64,000 bases of DNA from Cryptomeria japonica (lineage: Eukaryota; Streptophyta; Pinopsida; Cupressales; Cupressaceae), in NCBI RefSeq assembly GCF_030272615.1, contig NC_081414.1:819340396-819404395 (forward strand), in the 5' to 3' direction. The notes below the pieces were generated by a model that did no database searches, was not told the DNA's origin, and saw only the letters and a list, made by a program, of their open reading frames with translations. Every line of letters starts with the position of its first letter. The stretch's first letter is position 1. Shown here piece by piece: positions 33,736 through 45,567 of this stretch. The position numbers were made by a program, and so were the translations under genes.

Positions 33736-36700
33736 ATGTATAAGAGGGATGCACCCAAGCTGAATAAGTCAAGTTTCTCTACATGGCAGAAAAGGATGAA
33801 GCTACATCTATCAGGAGTTGGAGAATATACTATATACTATCTGGAAAATGATTTTGTTACACTGAGAACCTATCCATTGACTATGGAAGAGATAAAGGCA
33901 AAGCAAGAACACATTCAAGCAATGATTGAAATAACATCTACATTCATCGATTCTGAGTTTAATGGTCTAGAAGGCTGCAATGATGCAAAGGCTATGTGGA
34001 CTAAGCTCATATCTGTATATGGAGGAGATGAACATGTTCAAAGAGAAAAAGTTGATAGTCTAAGAGGACAACTTGAATCTATGAGGATGAATGAAGGTGA
34101 GAACATAACCCAGTACAGTACAAGACTAAAAGAGATTGTAAATCAAATCAAGGGAGTAGGAGGAACTATTGAAGAAAAGGATGTGACAAGTATGTTGTTA
34201 AGAACCCTTCTACCTGCTTATGCAATCCGAGTCTCTGCAATCAATGAATTAAGGTCTATACCAAATATGCCAGTTTCCTTGGATGCTACTATTGGTAAGC
34301 TACATGCATTTGAGTTAAGTAATTTTGATAACAGTGGGTCATCGGTAAATAAAGTTGAATCTGCATTTAGTTCTTTTCATTTGAATGAATCTAATGATTA
34401 CAATGAAAGAAAGTATAGGTACTCTAGAGGAGATCATAGTGGAGCAAGTGAAAGATTTTGGATGAACATGGAGGAGGTACACAAACTATATGAAAAAATC
34501 AGAAAGCAAGAAGAGTTTGAAGCACTATTGGTCAAAAGGCTACCAAGAGGCAAAGGTAAGTATAAGGGAAAACTACCCTTGAAATGTTTCAATTCTGATA
34601 AGATTGGACATATGGCTTCTAACTGTCCTGACAAAGATTTCACTGAAAAGAGAGATTACCAAGATGACAGACAAAAAGATAATCATTACAGAGGTCACCG
34701 AGACTTCAGAAGAAGAGATAGAAAGACCTGCTTAATTGCTGATGAGGAATCTAAAGATGATAAATCAGATGAGACTGATATAGAGGAAGTTGTTTATGTG
34801 GCTATCAAGGATGGATCAGATGAAGAAAGGTATGAAGATAAAGCCCTAATATCTCACTTAAACACTAATGATTCTTGGATTATAGATAGTGGATGTTCAC
34901 ATCATATGACAGGAGACAAACACAAGTTTGTTATGTTAGAAGATTATGATGGAGGCTATGTTAAATTTGGTAATGATGCACCATGTCCAGTAAGAGGTAA
35001 AGGATCCATAACACTTCTTGATAAAGCAAGATGCAATCATGTTTATTGGGTTGAAGGTTTGAAATATAATGTGTTGAGTGTAGCACAGCGAAAAAACACA
35101 GGTTACCGAATAGAATTTCAGAAAGGAATTGTCAAAGTTCATGACAAAAATGGAAAGTTAGCTACTACCGGGACACAAACAAAAGGTAATACATTTCACC
35201 TTGACTCTACTCACAACAAGTGCTTGCATGGAAAGATTCATAACACCTGGTTATGGCATAAAAGGTTTTGTCATGTTAATTTTGATAATCTGATCAAGAT
35301 AAGTAAGAAGCACAGAGTAAGAGGTCTACCAAGTCTTGAAAAACTTGAGAATGCTATATGTCGAGGATGCCAAATGGGAAAGATGACAAGATCCAGCTTT
35401 ACAAGTAAGTCCTACACTTCTAAGGGAATTTTAGATCTTGTGCACACTGATCTTTGTGGTCCTATGAAAGTTCAAAGTTATTGTGGTGACAAATATTTCA
35501 TATTATTTGTGGATGATTATTCAAGGATGATGTTAGTAATGTTTTTAAAAGAAAAATCAGAAGCTTTTCAAATGTTTAAATGGTACAAGGCTAGAGTTGA
35601 AAATGAAATAGGAAGACAACTAAAATGTCTTAGATCAGATAGAGGAGGAGAGTTCACATCTGAGGAGTTCAATCCATTTTGCAATGATCATGGTATTAAA
35701 AGACAAGTCTCTACACCAAGGACTCCACAGTAGAATGGAATAGCTGAAAGAAGAAATAGATCTATTGTGGATTGTGCTAGAACACTGATGATTGAGAAGA
35801 AGGTTCCACAAACATTTTGGAGAGAAGCAATAAGCACAGCTGTTTACACCTTGAACCAAGTTCAATTGAAGAAAGGTACTTTGAAGACACCTTATGAAAT
35901 CTGGTATGGCAAGAAACCTAATATAAGTTATTTTAAGATCTTTGGAAGCAAATGCTATGTTCATAAAGATGATAGAAATGGCAAGTTTGATCAGAAAAGT
36001 GAAGAAGGAACATTTCTAGGATATTCCTCTAGAAGCAAAGCATTTAAATGTCTAATCAAATCATCTAACAAAATAGTAAAAAGTGCAAATGTGAAAATTG
36101 ATGAATTTGCAGAAAGAACTAATGATAGGGATTCCAAAGAACCAGAAGACTATGATGAATTTGCCTATGTGCAACCAAAAAGTTCTACTAAGATAATTGT
36201 TGAAGGAAATGAGGAAGATATCCAATTACCGAGTGATGAAGAGGATCATACAGAGCCTACCAAGCCTGTATTAGCCAAATATGTCAGAAGACATCATGCA
36301 CCAAGTTAGATTATAGGAGATAAGGATGATCCAATGATGACAAGGAACAAACTGAGATAGAACACATGTTTGATATCTGAATTTGAACCGAGAATAGTAA
36401 AAGAGGCATTTAGCAGTGAAGATTGGATAAATGCTATGACTGAAGAGATTGATCAAATCAAGAAGAATGACACATGGACATTAGTCCCAAGACCTAAGCA
36501 CGAAAATGTAATCAGTACAAAGTGGATCTTCAGAAACAAGCTAAATGAGAAAGGAGAGGTCATTCGGAATAAAGAAAGATTGGTTTGCAAAGGTTATGCA
36601 CAAGAAGAAGGAATTGATTATGGTGAAACTTTTGCACCTGTTGCCAGACTTGAAGGAGTTAGAACATTGTTGGCATATGCTGCTTTCAAAAACTTCAAGG

Positions 36701-37920
36701 TATATCAAATGGATGTCAAATCTACATTTCTAAATGGAATATTAGAAGAAGAAGTTTTCATTGAACAACCTGAAGAATTTGTTGAAGACAATAATAAAGA
36801 TCAGGTATGTAAATTGAACAAAGCTTTATATGGTCTGAAACAAGCACCTAGAGCATGGTATGAAAGACTGCACTCTTATTTGATTAAGATTGGTTTTATA
36901 AGGACAAGTGAGAATAGCAACATGTACATGAAGAATGATGAAAATGGAATACTAATCTCAGCCATATTTGTTGATGATATTATATTTTGTGGAAATGACT
37001 CGTTATGCAAAAACTTTGGTAATGAAATGAGCAAAGAATTTGAGATGTCATTAATCAGTGAGATAAAGTATTTTATAGGCTTACAGATACTGCAAATGAA
37101 AAATGAAATTTTCATTACTCAATCCAAATACATAAAGGAAATCTTGAAGAAATTTGGAATGGAGGATTCAAAGCCAGTAAGTACTCCTATGACTACAAAC
37201 TGCAAACTATCAAAGAATGATGAATCTGCATCTGTTGATGAGACACTCTACCAATCCATGATTGGAAAACTACAATATGTTGTTCACAGCAAGCCTGATA
37301 TAGCACATGCAGTTGGTATTATTGCAAGATTCTCTACAGATCCTAAGGAAACACACATGATAGCAATTAAAAGAATTTTCAGATACTTGAAAGGCACTGA
37401 AGCTTATGGTTTAGTATATCAAAAAGGAAGTAATTTTGATTTGAAAGTCTATACTAATGCTGATTGGGTAGGCAACATTGATGACAGGAAAAGCACAAGT
37501 GGAGGAGCTTTCTTCTTAGGAGAAAGACTAGTGAGTTGGCTTAGCAAGAAACAAGGATGCGTTTCTTAGTCAACAGCCGAAGCTGAAAATGTTGCTGCAA
37601 CACTGAATTGTACCAACATTGCATGGATCAAACAATTGTTGGAAGGTATAAATGAGAAAGTTATTGAGCTAGTAACTATATTCTGTGACAATACTAGTGT
37701 CATTAATATTTCAAAGAACCCTATTATGCACTCTAAGACAAAGCACATATCTATCAAATATCATTATCTTAGAGAAGAAGCTCATGAAAAGAAAGTGGTG
37801 TTGGAATATGTTAACACTAAAGAACAAATAGCTGATATCTTCACCAAGCCACTACCAAAGGACATTTTTGAATATCTCAGAAGTAAGTTAGGGGTCCTAC
37901 CCCTATCTCTTACTCACTGA
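33736..37920 (+). pseudogene. Copia gag-pol polyprotein, one frame with four amber codons
   Basis: From ATG 33736 (MYKRDAPKLNKSSFSTWQKR) a single frame of about 1,394 codons has no frameshift. Order: gag with LRGQLESMRMNEGENITQY; a zinc knuckle near residue 284 whose second Cys is Ser (CFNSDKIGHMASNC); protease WIIDSGCSHHMTG (about 380); integrase zinc region (WHKRFCHVN, CRGC), catalytic D in HTDLCGPM, D in RSDRGGEF and E in NGIAERRNR; RT with [11 protein letters not shown] and FVDDIIF; RNase H with TNADWVG, STAEAE and CDN. TAG codons at 35731, 36307, 36358 and 37567 all stand where Copia proteins are expected to have Gln, fitting CAG to TAG. The final stop is at 37918-37920, just after IADIFTKPLPKDIFEYLRSK. 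Integrase and RT catalytic residues are intact, so loss of function comes mainly from the ambers and perhaps the knuckle. Confidence 0.95.
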
Positions 37921-38343
37921 CCGAGTTCGGTGAAAGCATCACTTCGATGAATCTATTGAATATCTTTTAGGGAGCTGATACTGGAGTGATACACTTTAAG
38001 AATGTTTTTTTCTAAAAGTGCACTGGAACAATATTGAGATAATACAAGCAATGATACAGGGGACAGGAATTGTAAACAAATGCTCTGACTGAGACTCAGC
38101 TGATACACAATAGCAGGGAATAACTTCTTACAGAACCAACTTATGTTTTAAGTTCTTTTCTTTTTGGCATTGTTGTCAAAGGGGGAGAAGACTAATGGAG
38201 GAGAAGACCTGAGAAGATTGAGAGAAAACCAAAAGAGAAGTCTGATGTATGGGGGAGAGCATTTCAGCATTTCAAAATCATAGCAATCTGAATTCTTAAT
38301 GATCAAATCAATTGGTTTTGCCATCAATGCCAAAGCGGGAGAT
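37921..38343 (+). other. 3' untranslated region and PPT of the Copia element
   Basis: Purine runs AAAGGGGGAGAAG (about 38,178) and ATGGGGGAGAGC (about 38,250) precede the PPT proper, AAAGCGGGAGAT (38,332-38,343), which here carries a C inside the purine run. The preceding TTGCCATCAATG (38,318-38,329) also occurs before the PPT of element A. Confidence 0.75.
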
Positions 38344-39810
38344 TGTTGGCAATATAACAAGGATATTGAGAAGGTTGTTGATGATTATGGACATAACTGA
38401 TTAAATATGTTTTACTGTCTTGATATTATTATTTTTTCATTAATGTCAAGAAATTGATTTTCTAATTCAGTATGATGTTGCCATATCTTAAGAAACATGA
38501 TATGAAGATCATAAAGAAGTCGGTAAAGACACAGGAAAGAATATGATGAATAAGGGGATAAGTTATTCAATGGCCAACTCTACCGAGTTAGACAATGATG
38601 AGATCTTGATGTTTTAGATTGTTTTAACATCATACATATGTTGTAAAATGTAAAGGTTAATACTACACAATGATATTAGCCAAAGAACCTAGTCAATAAA
38701 CCCTAAGGTTATTGCAGTTGGTTAATGAAGACAGAATGTCTACCGAGTAAAGTTTAGTATTCACCGAGTTGTAACCGAGCTATAATAGAATGCATTAAAT
38801 GTTTACATGTGATATTTAATGAAAGAAGCTGATGAGCTAGAGCGGATCAATGATTGGCAAGCCGTGGAAGAAGTTTGTTAACAAATCTAAGGCAATGGAA
38901 AGTCGGCAAGATCTATAGCTCAGATTGAACCGCATTACCCTAACACAAGTTCCAAGATGATTGTGCAAGTTCTGAGGTAGGGTAAAACATTTTTCAGATT
39001 GTAAGATACAATGAACTTGGACAAGATTGAAGATCTAATGGCTATGATTGATCATGGGAAATGTGATCAAGAAGATCAAGCGGTTAGAAGATTGTTTATA
39101 AATAAGGAACTATTGATAAACAATGTATGCGGGCAAGTGTATGCACAGGGATGCTACATAGTGATCACCGAGCACAGAAGCTTGAAGATCTATTGGAATA
39201 ATAGAGTATTGATGCCCAACAGATAGACAAGATTAGTTCTATGTCTAGATTGTGATTGAACAAATAAGAATCTGCTTTAGCATTTTAGATGTAAAGTTGC
39301 AGATAGATTGTATTACTGTTAGCTTGTGAAAGTAATAGGAAATCTCTTAACCGAGTGGACTTAATAGTCTTATAAGTAAATCCTCTAACAAGGTGACATT
39401 CTAAATGAGTGTTTGAAATCCTTTGACAAGGTCACTTCTAACAAAGTGAAGATCCTAACAGATCTGAGGGAAATCCCTTAACCGGGTCACATCTAGCAAT
39501 GTGTTTTGTAATCTTTAACAGGATTGGCTTTTAACCGAGCATACTCTAGAAGAGTATATTTCTTAGTGGGTTCAAAATCCCACAGTGTTTTTTCACTATT
39601 TGGGTTTCCATGTTAAATCTGGTGTTATGAGGTTTATATAGTTCATATGTTTTTGAGTTTGCATGTTTCATAGTTTTATTCTATGACTGATATATGTTAC
39701 CGAGGTTGAATCTGATGTTTTCATTGATGATTAAGTTTGTATGATTCACCCCCCCCCTCTCATCTTGTTGGCTATTGGATTAGTACTTATACTAAGTATA
39801 AGAACTATCA
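38344..39810 (+). repeat. 3' LTR of the Copia element
   Basis: 1,467 bp, starting TGTTGGCAATATAACAAGG after the PPT and ending AGAACTATCA. It contains a 71-codon open frame (39,011-39,226). The same stretch in the 5' LTR (about 32,870) lacks one T near 32,957 and is out of frame. Several differences from the 5' LTR are CG to TA-type changes (for example GTCGG versus GTTGG). Confidence 0.95.
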
Positions 39811-39815
39811 CTATA

Positions 39816-41470
39816 GAGTTTTATCACTGAGTAAACAAGAAAAACAAGACTACTAAAAACAATCACTAAACTGTTTGAGATATGCATGATCTTTATGTGT
39901 TGTCTTTTACATTGGCTTTCACTTATTATTCCCTCTGAGTAACTCAAGGAAATCTATCTTGACTAAGAGGAGAAAGGATTGGGGGCATAATACTTTTCTT
40001 TGTTTTTTGCTTGTAGGAATGAATCTGATGATCTGGAAACATCTAATTAGTTGGGTGTCTATGATAAGTGCATTCACATCAAGCTGAAATTGCCACACAT
40101 ACCTCGACTCCACTTATTTGTATGCTACAGGGAGGTTGGAGTCATTTCTTTGTCTGTTGAGGGAATTTCTTTAATGTGCAATCCAGATGCATGTGTAATC
40201 TATCCAAGGATATGAACAAACAAAGGGTCATTGCGGACAAGATAATTAATATTGCATATGCAAAGAAATGAACGATGTTCTACTTGTTGTTTTTGTAAAA
40301 AGCTCAGTGGTGAAAATTAAGCATATCAAAATCTAGTGACTAGGTTTAGGTTGCATTCAGTCTAAAATTTTATGTATTTCAATTTTGGCATAATAACAAT
40401 GATCTCTTTATCTACTGAATGAGAGTTTGAAGCATCATCATTTCTCAGCTAAGTGGTCTCTTTCTCATCATCATTTCTATGATCGAGTACGTGTGTATTG
40501 AGATGCTAGCTGCATACATAAGCATCTTATATAGATCCATACATTTCATTATTACTTATTTGCATTCATATTATTGCATGAAGAAAAATAAACATTTGCA
40601 TTACTCATTACTCATTTTCATCATTTATTTGCATATAAAGAAAAAAACAAACATCCATATTCATCTGCATTACATACATCCATACTGAAAAAAAAATATG
40701 CATATATATATAATAAAGCATATAGAAAGACATCTCATAATCAATCAACATAAGTACAATGAAATCAAATCAAGATCTCATATATATTATCATAAAAGTC
40801 TTAGAGTACAAATGATATCAATAGTCATATACAATGTCTCATTGGAGCAAGAATCGAATAAGGCTACAAAAATGGGGCACACATAACAAAATCTAGGAGA
40901 TATAACACAACTAGCTCTTTGCCTCTCCCTCATCACCAGGTGGAGGACGTGGTGTTGACTGACCAACATCCTATCTGGGTGCCCTAGCTCCCTCTGATTG
41001 AGCCATATACTATGAATATGGAACAACTTGTTGCGCCACTAGGACTGCTACACTATAAGAAGCAACATAATAGGCTCCCTGGCTCATCTGATGCAAAACC
41101 TCTCACTCTGCTTTGACCTAAGCAAGTTATCGGTCTCACTCTATAAGCTACATCTACATCACTATCAACTGTGATAGCAAACCTTCCAATATAGCCCTCA
41201 AAGATCATGTTGCATCTGTTGCACCCTACTCTCTCCCAACCCCTCCACCTCCCCCTCCAACACCCTACTCTCTCACAGGCTCTTTGTCTCTCTGCTCATC
41301 TCTTTGTTGTCTCACCTGCCTAGGAGTTGCTCTCTCCTCCTCCCCTCCACCCTTTGTTTCCCTAGCACTACCAGCCTCAACCCCAACAGCCCCTAGAGCC
41401 CCACCCTCCCCTCTCTTTTGTTGTTTCACTTCAGCTGATATCTTGCTGCTACTAGCCCCAGAATCACCTC
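39816..41470 (+). other. Interior of element B downstream of the Copia insertion
   Basis: No sense-strand pol motif is found. 40,430-40,790 is AT-rich with CATTTGCATTACTCATT-like text. 41,200-41,470 is C/T-rich on the plus strand and corresponds to the decayed C-terminal tail of the antisense PMD frame rather than to a plus-strand gene. Confidence 0.5.
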
Positions 41471-41479
41471 CTACTCGCC

Positions 41480-42800
41480 TAGGTGCATCTACTCTCTAAC
41501 CCTACACCTGTCCTTATCCCTGCACCTGTCCCCTTCCTTGTACTTGACCAAGTCCCTGTGCCTATGTTGGGGCCTCATCCTTGACCTCCTCTTTGAGAGG
41601 CGCATGCTCTATGGGATCTGTGAATCTAGGAAATGGATGTCTCTGAAACCAATCCCTATACTAGGGCAATACCCTAGCATTTGTAACATCCTCCAAATAA
41701 TCTCATTGTTGTCACTATAAACCAACTAGATCCTACATTCTCAATGCATAGGATAACCTCAGAGCCCATTCACATCTCTCCTCATCTCCATATCGGGCAT
41801 AGGCTATAAACTCTTGAGATATACCTTATGCTCTGGCATACTGCCTCATTACCCTAGAAACTACAAACTGGTCAATGATGGACATTGACCTTACAATAAG
41901 AGGATGAGTCATAAACATATCCTTCCTCTGCCCTCTCTAGTCATCCCATAGCTCCAGACCCTTATATGGTCTCCATACTACCGCAATCAAATCATTGAGT
42001 TGTCTCCTCTAATAATCTATCTTGCCCAAATGGGGCTGAGTGACATAACCTAAATAGCAATATACATTAGGCTAGTGTGGCTCTCTAGTATTATCTACTA
42101 TTGGTCTACATACTAGGATGTGCTCCCATGCCCATATCTGCAAAACTAAGACTCATGTTGCCATGATCTTCCCATCCCTATATACAACCTTGGGCATCTC
42201 ATGATACATATGGGCTAACAAACAAGATCCCCACCCTAATCTCTCAGGATGAGTCAATAGTCTCTCGAGCATCCTATCCTAGCCACACAAAAAACCTTGT
42301 TGTCCCCTTTCCATCCTAATAAAACACCCAATGATACCTACTAACATGCGTGCCAGTAGAAACTACTCACTATATCTGGTCATCAAAACATCCCATGTGA
42401 TGGCCCACTCAAGGATCGTCTCATCGTGGAATATCCATCTCAAAGCTAAGATACCTAGCCATTGAGCAGAATCATAATTGACCTTGTTGCCAGCGAATGT
42501 AATCCTGAGAATTTGATAGACATCCTTTGGTGTGATAGTCATCTCTCCTACAAGTAAATGGAAAGTGTTATGCTTTGAATGAAACTGCTCTGCTAATGCG
42601 GTCAACACCCCATGATTTACATGAATATCTAGCATATGAAGAAGGTGTCCAAAACTGCACAAATCAATATGTGCCCTATCTGCGTCTGATAAACTGTGAG
42701 CTAATCCCATCATAGGTGGATACACACATCGAAATAAGATATCTGGCAACTGAATCTGCAAATCAACCATACACACTGTCAGCAAGTGATACAAATTGCA
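41480..42800 (-). pseudogene. Antisense plant mobile domain (PMD, aminotransferase-like) pseudogene
   Basis: On the minus strand one frame runs from about 42,794 to about 41,500 without a frameshift. It contains HSKHNTFHLLVGEMTITPKD, the hallmark block of the plant mobile domain (PF10536-like), then LLTHPERLGWGSCLLAHMYH and VLQIWAWEHILVCRP, the conserved C-terminal PMD blocks. A low-complexity Gly/Gln tail follows. At least seven stops interrupt it (about 42,365, 42,285, 42,160 and on), most of them TAG in places that allow CAG. PMD proteins are known both as host genes and inside plant transposable elements, and their biochemical role is poorly defined. Here the frame lies antisense between the gag region and the 3' LTR of element B, as a cargo gene would. 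The 5' end is unclear: a donor-like ATG/GTAAGT at 43,221/43,220 and an acceptor-like TTTGCAG before 42,755 hint at an intron. Confidence 0.78.
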
Positions 42801-43320
42801 CTACAAATATGCTAAACATTCTTGTGAAGCCAAATATAGAAAATGCAAAATCAAAATTTGATATTTTGACCCTAAAACATGCTTGTTGTTTTTCATATGA
42901 GTTTTCATAGAAGGGCAGAATTTCGTACGAATTAGGATTATACATTGCATGACAAACTATCATAATACAAAAAAATATTATACATCACACGACAAAATGG
43001 GCACTCAAGAACAAGTTCGTATGAGACATGGGACAACACCGAACGACAAACCCTATATGCCCATAAGATAAAACACTCAGGCAACAGTTTATCATATGAG
43101 AAATGGTCTTATCTCACACGATAAACTGTGAGAAGTGATTTTAAATGACTTAAAAACAAAAAAAAATTAATCAAAATTCAAAACTTTAGAATTCACATAG
43201 GCTTAAGATCGATCACTTACCATTGGGTCATAGTTTCACAGTCGATTATGTCATCTCTGGCACTCAAAATGGTGCTCCTGGATCAGAATGGCCATTTTTC
43301 TTCACAGGGGGATTTTAAAA
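42801..43320 (-). repeat. CGTATGAG-type repeats upstream of the antisense PMD frame
   Basis: CATATGAG, CGTACGAA, CACACGAC, CGTATGAG, GAACGAC, CATATGAG and CACACGATAAACTG recur between about 42,893 and 43,135. These are the same motif family as in the leader at 26,190-26,425. They lie between the possible donor (43,220) and acceptor (about 42,756), so they may be intronic to the antisense gene. Confidence 0.6.
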
Positions 43321-43725
43321 TTTCAAACTTGGAGAGGTGAAAATGACTTGAAAATGACACATGGACCCATTATATAGCCAAAACCCTAATTTTTCAATTT
43401 TCTCCGATAGACGTCAAACTCAAGTACCCTAAGCTAAATTGACGGTCCTGATTCCGTATTCAGGATCAAAATCAAAATCCGAGATCATCCTCCTAGTCAA
43501 TTTTGCACAATTGAGACCACTTAGCGCTTTCATCAACTTCTCATTCTCTTCTTCAATTTGTGCTCAATTTCTCGTTAATCAACGCTAAATCTCAATTTAA
43601 TTCTCAAATCAACTCTGATTTTAATTCTTCAACATCAATCATCATGCTCAAATAACTTATCATCTCTCCAAAAAAAAAAAAAATGTTGCACAACCCTCAC
43701 TATCTTTCGATTTTGCTCCCAAGGG
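43321..43725. other. Non-coding stretch of element B
   Basis: Nothing recognisable apart from AT-rich text and a 13-base A-run near 43,671. It separates the antisense PMD region from the 3' repeat block. Confidence 0.45.
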
Positions 43726-43729
43726 GGCA

Positions 43730-44290
43730 TACTCATGACCTCAAAATCAAGAATTTCTTTCAAAAATCTTCATTACAAGTCAAGAAGCTAAGCTTCATCA
43801 AATCAATCTCTAGGGGCATATCAGTTTCATTGCTTCAAATCAAGCTAATATTATCTTTGTCTGAATCAATCTCTTAACGCTAATCAGTTGCATCACTTTT
43901 TATCAAGTTGATTATTTGTTTAAACTCAATCAAGGGTTTAAAGAGTATCTTTGATCACACACTCAATCTAAGAAGGTGTTTAGTTTCATCACATCAAATC
44001 AAGCTAGGTAGTTTATCTTCGCTCATCGTATCTTGATCAATCAAGTTCAAGATTGGTTTTATCTTCGCTCACTGTGTCTAAGTTCAATCAAGTTCTAGAT
44101 CAGTAAGATCCGCTTCTTGATCAATCAAGTTCAAGTTCCGTATCTTTGCTATTCATCAGTCCTAGTTCAATCAAGTTTGGAATCGATTTTGCTTTAATCA
44201 ACTCTGTTCAGTTTCATCGCTTCAAAACAAGCTGAATACCTCGCTCTTCATCTAGTTCGTGATCAATCAAGTTTAGAACTAGTATCTCCT
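43730..44290 (+). repeat. Degenerate repeat block, motif GATCAATCAAGTTCAAG
   Basis: At least eight variants of TCAATCAAGTTCAAG or TTCAATCAAGTT and several TTTCATCRCTTCAAATCAAG variants alternate with irregular spacing of about 40-60 bp, ending some 50 bp before the PPT. There is no coding content. Confidence 0.65.
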
Positions 44291-44337
44291 AGACATCAAC
44301 TATTTTTTAAACCAATGCACTGCTCGCACATTAATTC

Positions 44338-44350
44338 AAAGAGGGGCAAA
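44338..44350 (+). other. Polypurine tract of element B
   Basis: AAAGAGGGGCAAA abuts the TGTAATACCC start of the 3' LTR. It is identical to the minus-strand PPT of element E at 10,025-10,040. Confidence 0.8.
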
Positions 44351-45203
44351 TGTAATACCCTAAAAATGGTCATCTAAACCATGAGCCCCTAATATCAACA
44401 ACATCACCAAGGTCCTAACCAAAGGCACTTAAAATTAATCTTGAGCACATAATTAATTTCTAAAATCATTGAATGTCACATGGCAAATTAATCAACCAAT
44501 ATTAATTAAATATTTATTTAATTGATTGATCATTCCAAGTAAATCATTTTTAAACAATTATCCTATTTATTTTATTGAATATCCTAGCATATTTAATAAA
44601 ATAAATCAATTTGCCATTAAATTGTCAAAAAAGGAATTAATTGACAAAAAGAATTAAAATTTGAGAAAAGAAATCAATTGGAGATAATCTTGAAAATCAA
44701 ATTAAAAATTGAAGAATAATCTCAAAGAAAGAAATTAAAACATTTAAATATCAAAATTGAATGAAAGAGAGAATAAATCAGTTTTTTCTGATTTTATCTT
44801 AATTTTAGTTCAATTTACTTTAAAACTGAGAAAAGCAACCAATCACATCAATTCACCTAGATTGTGCTTCCTCTTGGAAAATCTTGACCGTTCATCATCA
44901 TTTGATCTCAGTCGTTGGTTTCTTTCAAAATTTTCTATAAATTCAGGCTCTCGTCTCTCATTCAAGGATCCTGGAGAATATATTGTTATTATGTTATTTT
45001 TTCTCTAGGTTCATTGAGATTTTGCATTCAGATATTAAATATTAGTTATTGCATCTTTAGTTAATCATCTAGCTTAATATATGTTAGCTTAAATCTTGCA
45101 TATCTAGCTTAAATCTTGCATTCATTTAGCTCAATCTTATGCTCATATAGATAAAATTCTTCGTTTAGGTATTGTCTAGTCACTGGTATTGCATATGAAA
45201 TCT
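44351..45203 (+). repeat. 3' LTR of element B (3'-truncated)
   Basis: It aligns with 25,122-25,964 and stops after GCATATGAAATCT; the last ~165 bp of the 5' LTR have no counterpart. The sequence then switches to the 3' interior of a different Gypsy element. No target duplication can be tested because the terminus is missing. Confidence 0.85.
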
Positions 45204-45567
45204 ACGAGCTGAATCTGTGCACCAGTGCCATCATTGTTGACTGCTCTCTACTCTCTCTGCACTCTGATCTCTTAGGTGTGTGGATGACAATGAGGATGTT
45301 TTCCCTTGTAGTCTATCTTATAGACTACCCTAGCCCTAGTCTCCAGCGTCAGTCTTCTTTATCCCATGACGATGTCACTCTATCCTATCTTATCAATCCT
45401 TTCTAGCCTTTCTTTCTCATAAAGAGATTGCCTGCAATCTTTTCAGACATTTTCATCCAATCTCTCAAGGGGCCATATCATTCCCATCTTGGGGCAACTT
45501 TGTATCATTTCATATTATCTTCTTTGAAACAATGCGACAAGTTGCATTGTCTCAAACAGGGACAAAA
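45204..45567 (+). other. 3' interior and PPT of a Gypsy element (D family)
   Basis: Non-coding DNA that ends in GCATTGTCTCAAACAGGGAC and AAAA directly before an LTR start at 45,568. The same phrase precedes the element E PPT. It is therefore the 3' end of one element abutting an LTR that in turn starts another interior. Confidence 0.6.

Larger units (their letters stand above)
32181..39810 (+). mobile_element. Full-length Ty1/Copia retrotransposon nested in element B
   Basis: LTRs of 1,490 and 1,467 bp (32,181-33,670; 38,344-39,810) flank an initiator tRNA-Met PBS, one gag-pol frame and a purine tract. The 5-bp flanks are CTACG (32,176-32,180) and CTATA (39,811-39,815), which match except for two transitions. 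Internal order is gag, protease, integrase, RT, RNase H, which defines Copia. Four in-frame stops make this copy non-functional. The two LTRs differ by scattered, mostly transition substitutions. Confidence 0.95.
25122..45203 (+). mobile_element. Element B: Gypsy-like element with gag-only sense frame, antisense PMD and nested Copia
   Basis: The 5' LTR at 25,122 and the 3' LTR at 44,351 share the start TGTAATACCCTAAAAATGG and align over about 850 bp with roughly 6 % differences by eye. The 3' LTR stops short at 45,203. Between them lie a PBS-like GTGCCCACCGTGTGG, a repeat-rich leader, a gag-type pseudogene, the nested Copia element, an antisense plant-mobile-domain pseudogene and a PPT. Without the Copia insertion the element is about 12.4 kb. 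No protease, RT or integrase of its own is visible, so it is non-autonomous or internally deleted. Confidence 0.8.

Noticed and set aside
34434-37115. Several minus-strand frames within the Copia gag-pol region
   Set aside because: Antisense shadows of a clear gag-pol frame.
41284-41720. Plus-strand Pro/Ser-rich frames
   Set aside because: They lie opposite the low-complexity C-terminal tail of the antisense PMD frame and have no motif of their own.
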